Numbered from the stretch's first letter, positions 1 to 6,102 are shown. The stretch: 23,007 nt of DNA from Lachnospiraceae bacterium (GCA_017475845.1 JAFVEU010000226.1:1-23007); one strand, 5' to 3'. Notes: generated from the letters alone by a model not told the origin. Numbers and translations: made by a program.

Positions 1-467
1 AGTCCCGTTAAGATCCCGAGGATCAGTGCAATGAGCGTCCTGTAGAGCTGGAAACGTTTGGATTTAAGTACCGTCATCCTGACATGGTTTTTGCCGTATT
101 TGTGCCTGAACTTCATATCCTGTCCGTAAGCACTGAGTAGTATCCCCCGGATGGCATTCTGGATGGCATCCCCCGGAATATTATCCAGAAGATCCGGAAC
201 CTCCTTCATACTGCGGGCAGGATCATAGTCCTCCCCCGGCACCGATATCTCCAGATCGATCTTTCCCATAAACCTGCTGATCACGACCTTAAGCTCACTG
301 CCGGGGGCTGCATGTTCCACAAGTCCTCCCAAAGTCTCTTCCAGAACCAGTAAAGTCTTGATACTCTCTCCGGTATCTGCGCCCAGATCCTTAAGAAACC
401 GGGAGATTTTTTCGGCCACCTCCCCGACAGCTTCCTGTTTTGCGGGAAATACCATAGTTTTTTTCAT
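1..467 (-). CDS. Dicarboxylate/amino acid:cation symporter with N-terminal GHKL-like domain (partial)
   Basis: Only the first 155 codons lie in the window; the 3' part is cut by the left edge. Residues 1-132 are soluble and resemble an RsbW/GHKL-type ATPase fold: a helix with LLVLEETLGGLVEHA (39-53) at the place of the usual E-x-x-x-N box, then strands ELKVVISRF and KIDLEISV, and a closing segment ILLSAYGQDMKF...NHVRMTV. The canonical N-box Asn is not visible. From about residue 138 the sequence (FQLYRTLIALILGILTG) looks like the first membrane helix of sodium/proton:dicarboxylate (DAACS) symporters. That family imports aspartate, glutamate or C4-dicarboxylates. The ATG at 467 follows an AGGG-type ribosome binding site and an extended -10 promoter. 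The symporter assignment rests on one helix and is moderately certain; the extra domain is clear. Confidence 0.65.
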   Translation of the reverse strand, partial: MKKTMVFPAKQEAVGEVAEKISRFLKDLGADTGESIKTLLVLEETLGGLVEHAAPGSELKVVISRFMGKIDLEISVPGEDYDPARSMKEVPDLLDNIPGDAIQNAIRGILLSAYGQDMKFRHKYGKNHVRMTVLKSKRFQLYRTLIALILGILTG

Positions 468-504
468 GATCCCTGTCCAAGTCCCCCTCTGTACTGATCT
501 TTTT

Positions 505-513
505 ATTATACCA
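505..513 (-). promoter_or_regulatory. Extended -10 promoter of the symporter gene
   Basis: On the minus strand a perfect TATAAT is preceded by TGG, giving the extended -10 form TGnTATAAT. It lies about 38 bases upstream of the ATG at 467. No good -35 box is seen at the usual distance, which is tolerable for an extended -10. Confidence 0.55.
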
Positions 514-559
514 TAAAGATCCCCATCCTTTTTCCGTTAATTTAGAGACCGCTCTTGTT

Positions 560-587
560 TTGAAACACCTGTAAATGTTATTATTAC
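560..587 (+). promoter_or_regulatory. Candidate promoter for the DUF1275-aspA operon
   Basis: TTGAAA (560-565) and TATTAC (582-587) are separated by 16 bases in an AT-rich stretch about 90 bases before the first start codon. This would put the 33-bp inverted repeat at 600-632 at the start of the transcript. The boxes are imperfect, so this is a weak call. Confidence 0.3.
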
Positions 588-599
588 TATCCATAAGGC

Positions 600-632
600 A
601 ACTGTTCAGGGTCCTTGGGATCCCGGACAGTT
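600..632. repeat. 33-bp inverted repeat, copy 1
   Basis: The arms AACTGTTCAGGGTCC and GGATCCCGGACAGTT can pair over 15 positions (one mismatch, a few G-T pairs) around a 3-base loop, and ACTC follows directly. The element at 4784-4816 has the same length, the same arm ends and the same following ACTC; 27 of 37 positions agree. A half copy is at 8024-8037. This looks like a dispersed REP-like or regulatory hairpin family. There is no T-run on either side, so a simple terminator is unlikely. Confidence 0.6.
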
Positions 633-679
633 ACTCCGTAAGATCATTTTGACGGAAAGACAACGCAGAAGGGGTAGGT

Positions 680-1405
680 ATGCAGAGGTCTGACAGTTTT
701 GTTCTCGGTGCTCTTCTCTCCTTTTCGGGAGGGCTGCAGGACGCTTATACCTTTAATATAAGAGACAGGGTTTTTGCCAACGCCCAGACCGGTAACGTGG
801 TGCTCATGGGCCAGAATTTCCTGCTTGGTAACTGGGATCAGGGCATAGACTATATGTTTCCTGTCATATCCTTTGTGGCAGGTGTCTTTTTATCGGAGTT
901 TATCGAGAGCAGATATAAATACAATAAAAAGATGCACTGGAGGCAGATAGTACTCCTGTTTGAGTTTCTGCTCCTTTTTATGGTGGGACTTCTTCCTCTG
1001 GAATACGAACGTATCGCCAATATGACGGTATCCTTTGCCTGCGCCATGCAGGTTCAGGCTTTCCGCAGGTTAAGGGCAAACAACTATGCAAGCACCATGG
1101 TCATAGGAAACTTAAAGAACGGGACCCATTATATGGCCCGGTTTTTAAGAAGCAAAACGCCGCAATACCTCATATACTCGCTGCAGTATTATACGATTAT
1201 CGTGATCTTCGCAATCGGCGCCGGTGTCGGCGGCGTATTGTCGAGGCGTCTGGGTATAAGAACCATCTGGATATGCTGCGGGATCATTCTGATAGCAGGA
1301 TTGATCATGATAAAGGTAGAATCTTTGAACTTTTCCTATCTGAAGCGTTTTCCGGTCCTGCATGAAAAGTTAACAAAAACAACAGAGAAAGGGGATACAA
1401 AATGA
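680..1405 (+). CDS. DUF1275 (YoaK-family) membrane protein
   Basis: A 241-residue polytopic membrane protein. The N-terminal pattern (SFSGGLQDAYTF, then FANAQTGNVVLMG) is the hallmark of the DUF1275/YoaK family, whose biochemical role is not established; transport has been suggested. Several hydrophobic segments follow (about 60-75, 88-105, 165-185 and 192-212), and the C-terminal tail is charged and cytoplasmic-looking. The ATG is preceded by GAAGGGGTAGGT, a reasonable ribosome binding site. Its stop overlaps the start of aspA (ATGA, 4 bases), so the two are translationally coupled. That pairing suggests, but does not prove, a link to aspartate, fumarate or ammonium handling. Confidence 0.85.
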   Translation: MQRSDSFVLGALLSFSGGLQDAYTFNIRDRVFANAQTGNVVLMGQNFLLGNWDQGIDYMFPVISFVAGVFLSEFIESRYKYNKKMHWRQIVLLFEFLLLFMVGLLPLEYERIANMTVSFACAMQVQAFRRLRANNYASTMVIGNLKNGTHYMARFLRSKTPQYLIYSLQYYTIIVIFAIGAGVGGVLSRRLGIRTIWICCGIILIAGLIMIKVESLNFSYLKRFPVLHEKLTKTTEKGDTK

Positions 1406-2841
1406 ACAAAGGAATGATAGGTTGGAGATCAGGGAGTAAAAGCTTTACGGATGATCTGAGCCGCAATAAGAATCGTATTGAGCATGATTCCGTCGGCGAT
1501 AAAGAGGTGCCGGCAGATGCGTATTACGGTGTCCAGTCCTTAAGGGCTGCGGAAAACTTTCCAATTACGGGTCTGGATCTGCATCCCGAGATCGTAAACA
1601 GCATTGTTTACATCAAAAAGGCTGCTGCCATCACCAATAATGAAACGGGCAGGCTCTCCAAAGAAAAGGCAGATGCCATTATCGAAGCATGCGACGAGAT
1701 TCTGGACGGAAAATATCTTGAAAACTTCATCGTAGATCCGATCCAGGGAGGAGCGGGAACCTCTTTGAACATGAATGCCAACGAAGTGATAGCGAACAGG
1801 GCTATTGAGATCTTAGGCGGCAATAAAGGCGACTATTCGGTCATACATCCCAATGATGATGTCAACATGGGCCAGTCTACAAATGATGTTGTCCCCACTG
1901 CAGGGAAAATGGCCACCATCCGTCTTTTAATGAACCTCCGGGTTCAGATGCAGTGTCTTCAGGTGGCATTATCCAAAAAGGCAAAGGAATTCGAAAAGGT
2001 AGTTAAAATGGGACGGACCCAGATGCAGGATGCCGTACCCATAAGCCTTGGCCAGGAATTTAAGGCTTACAGCGATGCGGTTTTGAGAAATGTGAACAGG
2101 CTTGACAAGGCAATGGAGGAAATGAGCACCGTCAACATGGGCGGCACTGCCATAGGTACGGGTATCAATGCTGATGAGCAATATATTGCGAATATAGTAC
2201 CTACACTCAACAAGGTTTCAAAAATGGAGCTGAGGCATGCGGATGACCTTATCGATTCCACCCAGAATCTGGATCCTTTTGTAGCTGTTTCCGGGATAGT
2301 AAAAGCCTCTGCGGTTTCTCTTTCAAAGATCGCAAATGACTTCCGTCTGATGTCCTCCGGACCCAGGACAGGTTTTGGAGAGATCACCCTTCCCGCCAGG
2401 CAGAACGGCTCATCCATCATGCCCGGAAAGGTGAATCCCGTTATTCCCGAGGTTGTAAACCAGGTGGCCTTTAATGTCATCGGAAACGATATGACCATCA
2501 CCCTTGCTGCAGAGGCTGGACAGCTGGAGCTCAATGCCTTTGAACCCATCATCTTCTACAATCTGTTCCAATCGATAGATACTCTCGGATATGCTGTAGA
2601 GACCTTTACCGATAACTGCGTCACCGGTATCGTTGCGAACGAGAAGAGGTGCAGGGAGCTTGTGGAGAACAGCATAGGTATCATCACAGTCCTGGTACCG
2701 TTAATCGGCTATCAGAAGGCCGCAGACACCGCAAAGAAGGCCCTCTATTCGGGTCGTTCCGTCCTTGATGTGGTGATTGAGGAGAAGCTCCTGGATCCCG
2801 ATAAGGCAAGGGATGTCCTCGATCCCGTAAAGATGATCTGA
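1402..2841 (+). CDS. aspA: Aspartate ammonia-lyase (aspartase)
   Basis: Converts L-aspartate to fumarate and ammonium in the cytoplasm. The 479-residue product carries the fumarase/aspartase superfamily signature GSSIMPGKVNPVIPE at 336-350, the GQSTNDVVPTA block at 157-167 and GRTQMQDAVPISLGQEF at 204-220; the last favours aspartase over fumarase. Compared with the usual N-terminus, which begins near RIEHDSVGDKEVPADAYYGV (residue 25), it has about 24 extra residues. The ATG at 1402 is nevertheless preceded by a strong AAAGGGG site, so I keep it. It is second in an operon with the DUF1275 gene and lies near a probable dicarboxylate/amino-acid symporter, consistent with aspartate catabolism. 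Its stop is 8 bases from the stop of the convergent LytTR gene, with no terminator visible between them. Confidence 0.93.
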   Translation: MNKGMIGWRSGSKSFTDDLSRNKNRIEHDSVGDKEVPADAYYGVQSLRAAENFPITGLDLHPEIVNSIVYIKKAAAITNNETGRLSKEKADAIIEACDEILDGKYLENFIVDPIQGGAGTSLNMNANEVIANRAIEILGGNKGDYSVIHPNDDVNMGQSTNDVVPTAGKMATIRLLMNLRVQMQCLQVALSKKAKEFEKVVKMGRTQMQDAVPISLGQEFKAYSDAVLRNVNRLDKAMEEMSTVNMGGTAIGTGINADEQYIANIVPTLNKVSKMELRHADDLIDSTQNLDPFVAVSGIVKASAVSLSKIANDFRLMSSGPRTGFGEITLPARQNGSSIMPGKVNPVIPEVVNQVAFNVIGNDMTITLAAEAGQLELNAFEPIIFYNLFQSIDTLGYAVETFTDNCVTGIVANEKRCRELVENSIGIITVLVPLIGYQKAADTAKKALYSGRSVLDVVIEEKLLDPDKARDVLDPVKMI

Positions 2842-2849
2842 GACGATCC

Positions 2850-3212
2850 TCACCTGCAGGCTTCCCCTTTTATCTGAAATAACATATATGCTCTTGCCAG
2901 ATCCCTGTACTTTCCTCTGGCAACCGGAATATCAGCTCCCTTTAGCTTCACATGCTTTGAAGCATAGGAGCTAATACTTTTTAAATTCACAAGGTATGCC
3001 CTGTGAACTCTGAAAAAATCACTTCCGGCAAGAGCTTCCAGATCCCGCATCCTGCCGTAGTATTCTATTTCTTCTCCGTCAGTCATATGGAGGAGTATCT
3101 TCCGGTCGAACACTTCTGCATAGGATACATCCGAAAGTGCGACGGTTCTTATCTCACCGGATGATCTGATGCTGAAAACCCTGTGTTTTATCTCTCTTCC
3201 CGTATCATGCAT
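2850..3212 (-). CDS. Standalone LytTR-type DNA-binding regulator
   Basis: A 120-residue protein made almost wholly of a LytTR DNA-binding domain (about residues 12-112). Visible marks are the early strand VFSIRSSGEIRTVALSDVSYAEV, the acidic DGEEIEYYGRMRDLEAL region and the typical FFRVHRAYLVNLKSI motif. There is no receiver domain or membrane segment, so the signal input is unknown. LytTR proteins bind pairs of direct repeats about two helical turns apart; such a pair is upstream of the neighbouring EF-hand gene (4716-4750). The start ATG follows GAAAGGATAAAAGGGTT. The leader carries a hairpin with a T-run (3233-3286) and, further up, a sigma28-like promoter (3322-3349). It is downstream of, and codirectional with, the EF-hand gene. 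Confidence 0.88.
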   Translation of the reverse strand: MHDTGREIKHRVFSIRSSGEIRTVALSDVSYAEVFDRKILLHMTDGEEIEYYGRMRDLEALAGSDFFRVHRAYLVNLKSISSYASKHVKLKGADIPVARGKYRDLARAYMLFQIKGEACR

Positions 3213-3232
3213 AACCCTTTTATCCTTTCAGC

Positions 3233-3286
3233 AAAAAAGCGTCCCGCATCAATGCTCAATCCATTGAATCAAAACGCTTTCCATAG
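3233..3286 (-). promoter_or_regulatory. Leader hairpin with U-tract, copy A (LytTR gene)
   Basis: On the minus strand CTATGG is followed by a long imperfect hairpin (outer arms AAAGCGT and ACGCTTT, with G-T pairs and bulges inside) and a run of six T, 20 bases before the LytTR start codon. The layout and the sequence CTATGGAAAGCGT are shared with copy B at 4610-4660. It could be the terminator of the EF-hand gene, an attenuator, or a translational control element. The ATG in CTATGG opens an 11-codon reading frame ending inside the hairpin, but no ribosome binding site precedes it. Confidence 0.55.
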
Positions 3287-3321
3287 CATGCTGTCTGTTG
3301 TCACAACGGGACTTTATATTT

Positions 3322-3349
3322 GTATCGGACAAAAGAGATAAAAACTTTA
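3322..3349 (-). promoter_or_regulatory. Candidate sigma28-type promoter upstream of the LytTR gene
   Basis: On the minus strand TAAAGTTT (3342-3349) is followed after 12 bases by TCCGATAC (3322-3329). The flagellar sigma factor consensus is TAAAGTTT, 11 bases, GCCGATAA, so this is a near match with one extra spacer base. It begins exactly at the stop codon of the EF-hand gene and would start a transcript carrying the hairpin and the LytTR gene. Confidence 0.4.
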
Positions 3350-4582
3350 GGCTAATTCATTTCGGGCATGGCGGGCAAGAAATTCCCTGTCCCTTAATTC
3401 CTTTAATTCCTGCCTGCGTTCAAAGCGCCTCCTTATCAGTTTCTCTTCCTCGTGTTTTCTGGCTATTGCTTTTTCCCTTCTAAGCTTCTGTGAGTACTCA
3501 CGCTGACGTCTGGCGGCAATGTCACTGTCGCCTCTGTCAACAGTAAGGGAGCGTACCGCATCCTCACCCTGCACCCTGTCCTCATTATCCGGGGTTCCGG
3601 CATCGCCCTTTTCCACAGCCAGATCCACATGCTGAACCGTGCCCGCGCCGCCGCTCTCTTTAAGGAAAAAGCCGGTGGACCTTACCACACCGTCCCTTAT
3701 GCCGTCAATTCCCCCAAGGGTAAATTCCGTGGATACGGAGCCGAGAAAGATGGCACCGACATCAGCTTCCTTTAAGTCCATAAGGATATCTTCGCCGCCT
3801 GCTCCCTTGCACCAGACCTTAAGCTTATTAAAGATCTCATCATTTTCATCTATCCATCCGTTACCGTCCGAATCATAAGCCCTAAGGTCCGCAAAGCCGT
3901 CACCGCTCTTTGTGCCGAAAAGCTCATTTCCGTCATTTATGATCCCGTCCCCGTTCTTATCCAGGGCAAGAAAACCCGAACCTCTGCCCGGCATGGATAT
4001 CCTGTCCTCCGTCCCGTCACAGTCCAGATCGAACATGAATTTCTGATCACTTATATTTCCGCTTTCGGCTCCTGTGTTGATCACAAGGGGATCGCAGAGA
4101 GCGTTCTGTATAAGAGGGGTGCTGACATCCATATATTCCATATAACTCCGGCTCATCATTATATCTATATTAAAATCGATGGTCCTGCCGTCCTCGGTCT
4201 TTGCCCGGCCCTTTGCATGGAACTCTGTTTCTTCATATTCCTGATAGGTCACAAGGTGCATGTTGTTTCCGCCGGAAAGACCTCCCCGGATACGGTTCAT
4301 GATCATGCGGAACAGATCATACTGGAACGCACTGGCTTTCTGAAGCAGATTTCTCCTTGTATAAATAAGACTGTTATATGTGACGGGATAGTATTCCCCG
4401 TTGATCCCTTCTTCCTTTCCGCCTCTCTCAAAGCTGTCGGAGCCGCTGTTAAACTCTTCGGACCCGGTCATGCTGTTTGCTGTGTCAAGGAAGCTCTTCC
4501 CGCTCCCTCCCTTTATCCTGCTGCCGCTTTGCATATAACTCCTTGATGCTGTCATGGATACCGTGCTTTCTGCTATCTTCAT
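3347..4582 (-). CDS. EF-hand-like calcium-binding protein of unknown role
   Basis: I chose the ATG at 4582 because it directly follows AGAAAGGAGAGCGTT; an upstream ATG at 4627 has no comparable site and lies in the leader hairpin. The 411-residue product has no signal peptide or membrane segment. Three Asp-rich loops are visible: DLDCDGTED (185-193), DKNGDGIINDGNE (208-220) and DSDGNGWIDENDE (237-249). The last two are good EF-hand/dockerin-like calcium loops inside the sort of block found in VCBS/RTX-like and clostridial EF-hand proteins. The N-terminus (MKIAESTVSMTASRSY) is Ser/Thr-rich. The last 55 residues or so are strongly charged, Arg/Lys/Glu-rich and probably a coiled coil. Function not recognised. 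A direct-repeat pair and a leader hairpin lie upstream. Confidence 0.75.
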   Translation of the reverse strand: MKIAESTVSMTASRSYMQSGSRIKGGSGKSFLDTANSMTGSEEFNSGSDSFERGGKEEGINGEYYPVTYNSLIYTRRNLLQKASAFQYDLFRMIMNRIRGGLSGGNNMHLVTYQEYEETEFHAKGRAKTEDGRTIDFNIDIMMSRSYMEYMDVSTPLIQNALCDPLVINTGAESGNISDQKFMFDLDCDGTEDRISMPGRGSGFLALDKNGDGIINDGNELFGTKSGDGFADLRAYDSDGNGWIDENDEIFNKLKVWCKGAGGEDILMDLKEADVGAIFLGSVSTEFTLGGIDGIRDGVVRSTGFFLKESGGAGTVQHVDLAVEKGDAGTPDNEDRVQGEDAVRSLTVDRGDSDIAARRQREYSQKLRREKAIARKHEEEKLIRRRFERRQELKELRDREFLARHARNELA

Positions 4583-4609
4583 AACGCTCTCCTTTCTTCT
4601 GCTGCACAT

Positions 4610-4660
4610 AAAAAGCGCCTGTTTCAACCATCAGTCCGTTGAAATAGACGCTTTCCATAG
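4610..4660 (-). promoter_or_regulatory. Leader hairpin with U-tract, copy B (EF-hand gene)
   Basis: On the minus strand CTATGG (4655-4660) precedes a hairpin with arms GCGTCTATTTCAAC and GTTGAAACAGGCGC (14 positions, one mismatch, one G-T; extended by AAA/TTT) and a 9-base loop. Five T follow, 27 bases before the EF-hand start codon. The stem is strong enough for intrinsic termination. Its position between a candidate promoter and the ribosome binding site suggests attenuation or start-site control. It matches copy A in layout and in the CTATGGAAAGCGT base. Confidence 0.6.
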
Positions 4661-4699
4661 CCGGTATTATTCTCAATCTTTATGTCGGCTGTTATCCTG

Positions 4700-4705
4700 T
4701 GTATA
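4700..4705 (-). promoter_or_regulatory. Candidate -10 box of the EF-hand gene
   Basis: TATACA on the minus strand lies 10 bases downstream of the proximal direct repeat (4716-4729). No consensus -35 box is present; the repeats occupy that place, as at activator-dependent promoters. Confidence 0.3.
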
Positions 4706-4715
4706 AGAATGGAAA

Positions 4716-4750
4716 TGTTGTGAAACGCATATTTTTTGTTGTGAAATGCA
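4716..4750. promoter_or_regulatory. Direct-repeat pair with 21-bp period, candidate LytTR operator
   Basis: TGTTGTGAAACGCA (4716-4729) and TGTTGTGAAATGCA (4737-4750) differ at one base, and their starts are exactly 21 bp apart, i.e. two turns on the same DNA face. LytTR regulators typically recognise 9-bp-class direct repeats with this period, upstream of a weak -35 region. A LytTR gene is the next gene but one downstream. The core does not match the general LytTR consensus perfectly. Confidence 0.5.
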
Positions 4751-4783
4751 CTTTATGATCCGGGAAGCTTTTGATCTCTCCGC

Positions 4784-4816
4784 AACTGTCCGGAACCCTC
4801 CGGATCCTGAATAGTT
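4784..4816. repeat. 33-bp inverted repeat, copy 2
   Basis: Same length and end sequences as 600-632 (AACTGT ... AGTTACTC) and 27 of 37 identical positions including the flanking ACTC. The arms pair imperfectly, with three mismatches and some G-T pairs. It overlaps the TAA stop codon of the ABC ATPase gene, so on that strand it forms the immediate 3' untranslated region. Confidence 0.55.
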
Positions 4817-5909
4817 ACTCTCTCCGTATATGCATGACCACCCGGTTCCCAAGGGCTTCTCCGGCATCATAGCTGTATTCCGTTTCGGAAACTGCACTGT
4901 TTAGGACCTCAAGGGCAAGGGGATCTCCCTCCTTTGACGCATCCCTCTGAGGGCCGTTATAGCGGAAACTGATGGTGGATGCCTCTTCTGCTTCGGCATA
5001 TTCAACACCTATCTTTATCTCCGGGTCATTTAAGTCAGGGAGAAGGAGCTGCAGCAGCATTTCCTCAAGGGCTAAGAGCAGTCTTCCGTAGGATCTGCCG
5101 GAGATCTGGTTCCTTACACAGTAATTATCAAGCTCGCTTACTATCCTGGGATAATCGAAATCATGGCCCTTCACATTTATCTCCAGAACCTTGAGCCTGC
5201 GTATAAAACGCCTTGTTTTCTCCCGTTTCGGATGATCAAAGATCTCCTCGGGCGTTCCCTCCTCGTAGATACCTCCCTCATCCATGAAAAAGACCCTGTT
5301 GGCTATGGATCTTGCGAAATTCATTTCATGGGTCACTATCATCATGGTCTTTCCGGTCTTTGCAAGCTCCCGGATGACGGTCTGCACCTCTCCCACCATG
5401 GTGGGGTCAAGTGCGCTGGTAGGCTCATCCAAAAGGATCACTTCGGGATCCATGGCGAGGGCGCGGGCTATGGCAACACGCTGCTTCTGTCCGCCGGAGA
5501 GCTCATCGGGGTAGTTAAAGGCCTTATCAGAAAGCCCCACCGTGCGCAAAAGCTCTACGGCTCTGTCATAGGCTTCCTGCCTGCTTTTTTTCAGAAGATC
5601 CACCGGAGCCGCCATTATATTCTCTATGACAGTCATATGCCCGAAGAGATTAAAACTCTGGAATACCATGCCCATTTTCTGTCTTACCCTGTTTATGTCA
5701 CAGGAGGGATCCGTTATCTCCACATCATCCATCCAGATATGTCCGGAGGTAGGCTTTTCCAGCTGGTTGATACAGCGGAGAAGGGTGCTCTTACCCGTGC
5801 CGGAGGGGCCGATGACAGAGATAACATCACCATCGCGGATCTCCGTACTGACATCCTTAAGAGGTGAAATGTCCTGATATTCTTTATTCAGATGCTCGAT
5901 CCTGATCAT
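4815..5909 (-). CDS. GlnQ-type amino acid ABC transporter ATPase with C-terminal GHKL-like domain
   Basis: Residues 1-238 form a full polar-amino-acid ABC ATPase: Walker A GPSGTGKS (34-41), Q-loop VFQSFNLFG (82-90), signature LSGGQKQR (137-144), Walker B VILLDEPTSALDP (157-169) and the switch His in IVTHEM (194). Such subunits power uptake with a membrane permease and a binding protein, but neither is encoded nearby. The usual family length is about 240 residues; here 125 more follow. The extra part has LLLALEEMLLQLLLP (277-291), strands EIKIGVEYAEA and STISFRYNGP, then VLNSAVSETEY (335-345) and GNRVVMHI (354-361). This is an RsbW/GHKL-like pattern lacking the N-box Asn, and it resembles the N-terminus of the symporter at 1-467. 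The start follows AAAAGGAAAACGCCA. Divergent from the TetR gene. Confidence 0.88.
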   Translation of the reverse strand: MIRIEHLNKEYQDISPLKDVSTEIRDGDVISVIGPSGTGKSTLLRCINQLEKPTSGHIWMDDVEITDPSCDINRVRQKMGMVFQSFNLFGHMTVIENIMAAPVDLLKKSRQEAYDRAVELLRTVGLSDKAFNYPDELSGGQKQRVAIARALAMDPEVILLDEPTSALDPTMVGEVQTVIRELAKTGKTMMIVTHEMNFARSIANRVFFMDEGGIYEEGTPEEIFDHPKREKTRRFIRRLKVLEINVKGHDFDYPRIVSELDNYCVRNQISGRSYGRLLLALEEMLLQLLLPDLNDPEIKIGVEYAEAEEASTISFRYNGPQRDASKEGDPLALEVLNSAVSETEYSYDAGEALGNRVVMHIRRE

Positions 5910-5949
5910 TTGGCGTTTTCCTTTTTGATCGAAAATGTCCGTATTCCCT

Positions 5950-5978
5950 ATCCTATCATTTTGCCGGCCGCATTACAA
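5950..5978 (-). promoter_or_regulatory. Candidate promoter of the ABC ATPase gene
   Basis: On the minus strand TTGTAA (5973-5978) and TAGGAT (5950-5955) are 17 bases apart, about 40 bases before the start codon. The -10 box is imperfect. Confidence 0.4.
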
Positions 5979-6006
5979 GAAAAACGGGCTGTCAATGCAT
6001 AATTAC

Positions 6007-6035
6007 TGGACAATCCGTATCATCTATGATAATGT
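6007..6035 (+). promoter_or_regulatory. Candidate promoter of the TetR-family gene
   Basis: TGGACA (6007-6012) and TAATGT (6030-6035) with a 17-base spacer. The predicted transcript start, about 6042, is just upstream of the palindrome at 6051-6079. Confidence 0.4.
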
Positions 6036-6050
6036 TGCTGTCAGGTTTAC

Positions 6051-6079
6051 ATGATAGCGGGCTTAAAGCCTGATATCAT
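6051..6079. promoter_or_regulatory. 29-bp palindrome, candidate TetR-family operator
   Basis: The arms ATGATA (6051-6056) and TATCAT (6074-6079), and the inner arms GGCTT (6060-6064) and AAGCC (6066-6070), are symmetric about base 6065; only the three-base linkers break the symmetry. A further ATGATA half site lies at 6026-6031. The position between the promoter and the start codon of a TetR-family gene is typical of an autoregulatory operator. Confidence 0.6.
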
Positions 6080-6102
6080 AATAATGAAAGGATAAAGCCC
6101 AT

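Noticed and set aside
391..594. 67-codon minus-strand ORF overlapping the symporter start
   Set aside because: Out of frame with the symporter, covers its promoter and leader, composition not protein-like.
4600..4665. Known riboswitch class (e.g. cyclic-di-GMP) upstream of the EF-hand gene
   Set aside because: Only a single hairpin with a T-run; no conserved aptamer core was recognised.
4485..4676. 63-codon minus-strand ORF over the EF-hand leader
   Set aside because: Starts upstream of the leader hairpin without a ribosome binding site and runs out of frame into the EF-hand gene.
5163..5867. 234-codon plus-strand ORF
   Set aside because: Antisense to the ABC ATPase core; its peptide shows no family pattern.
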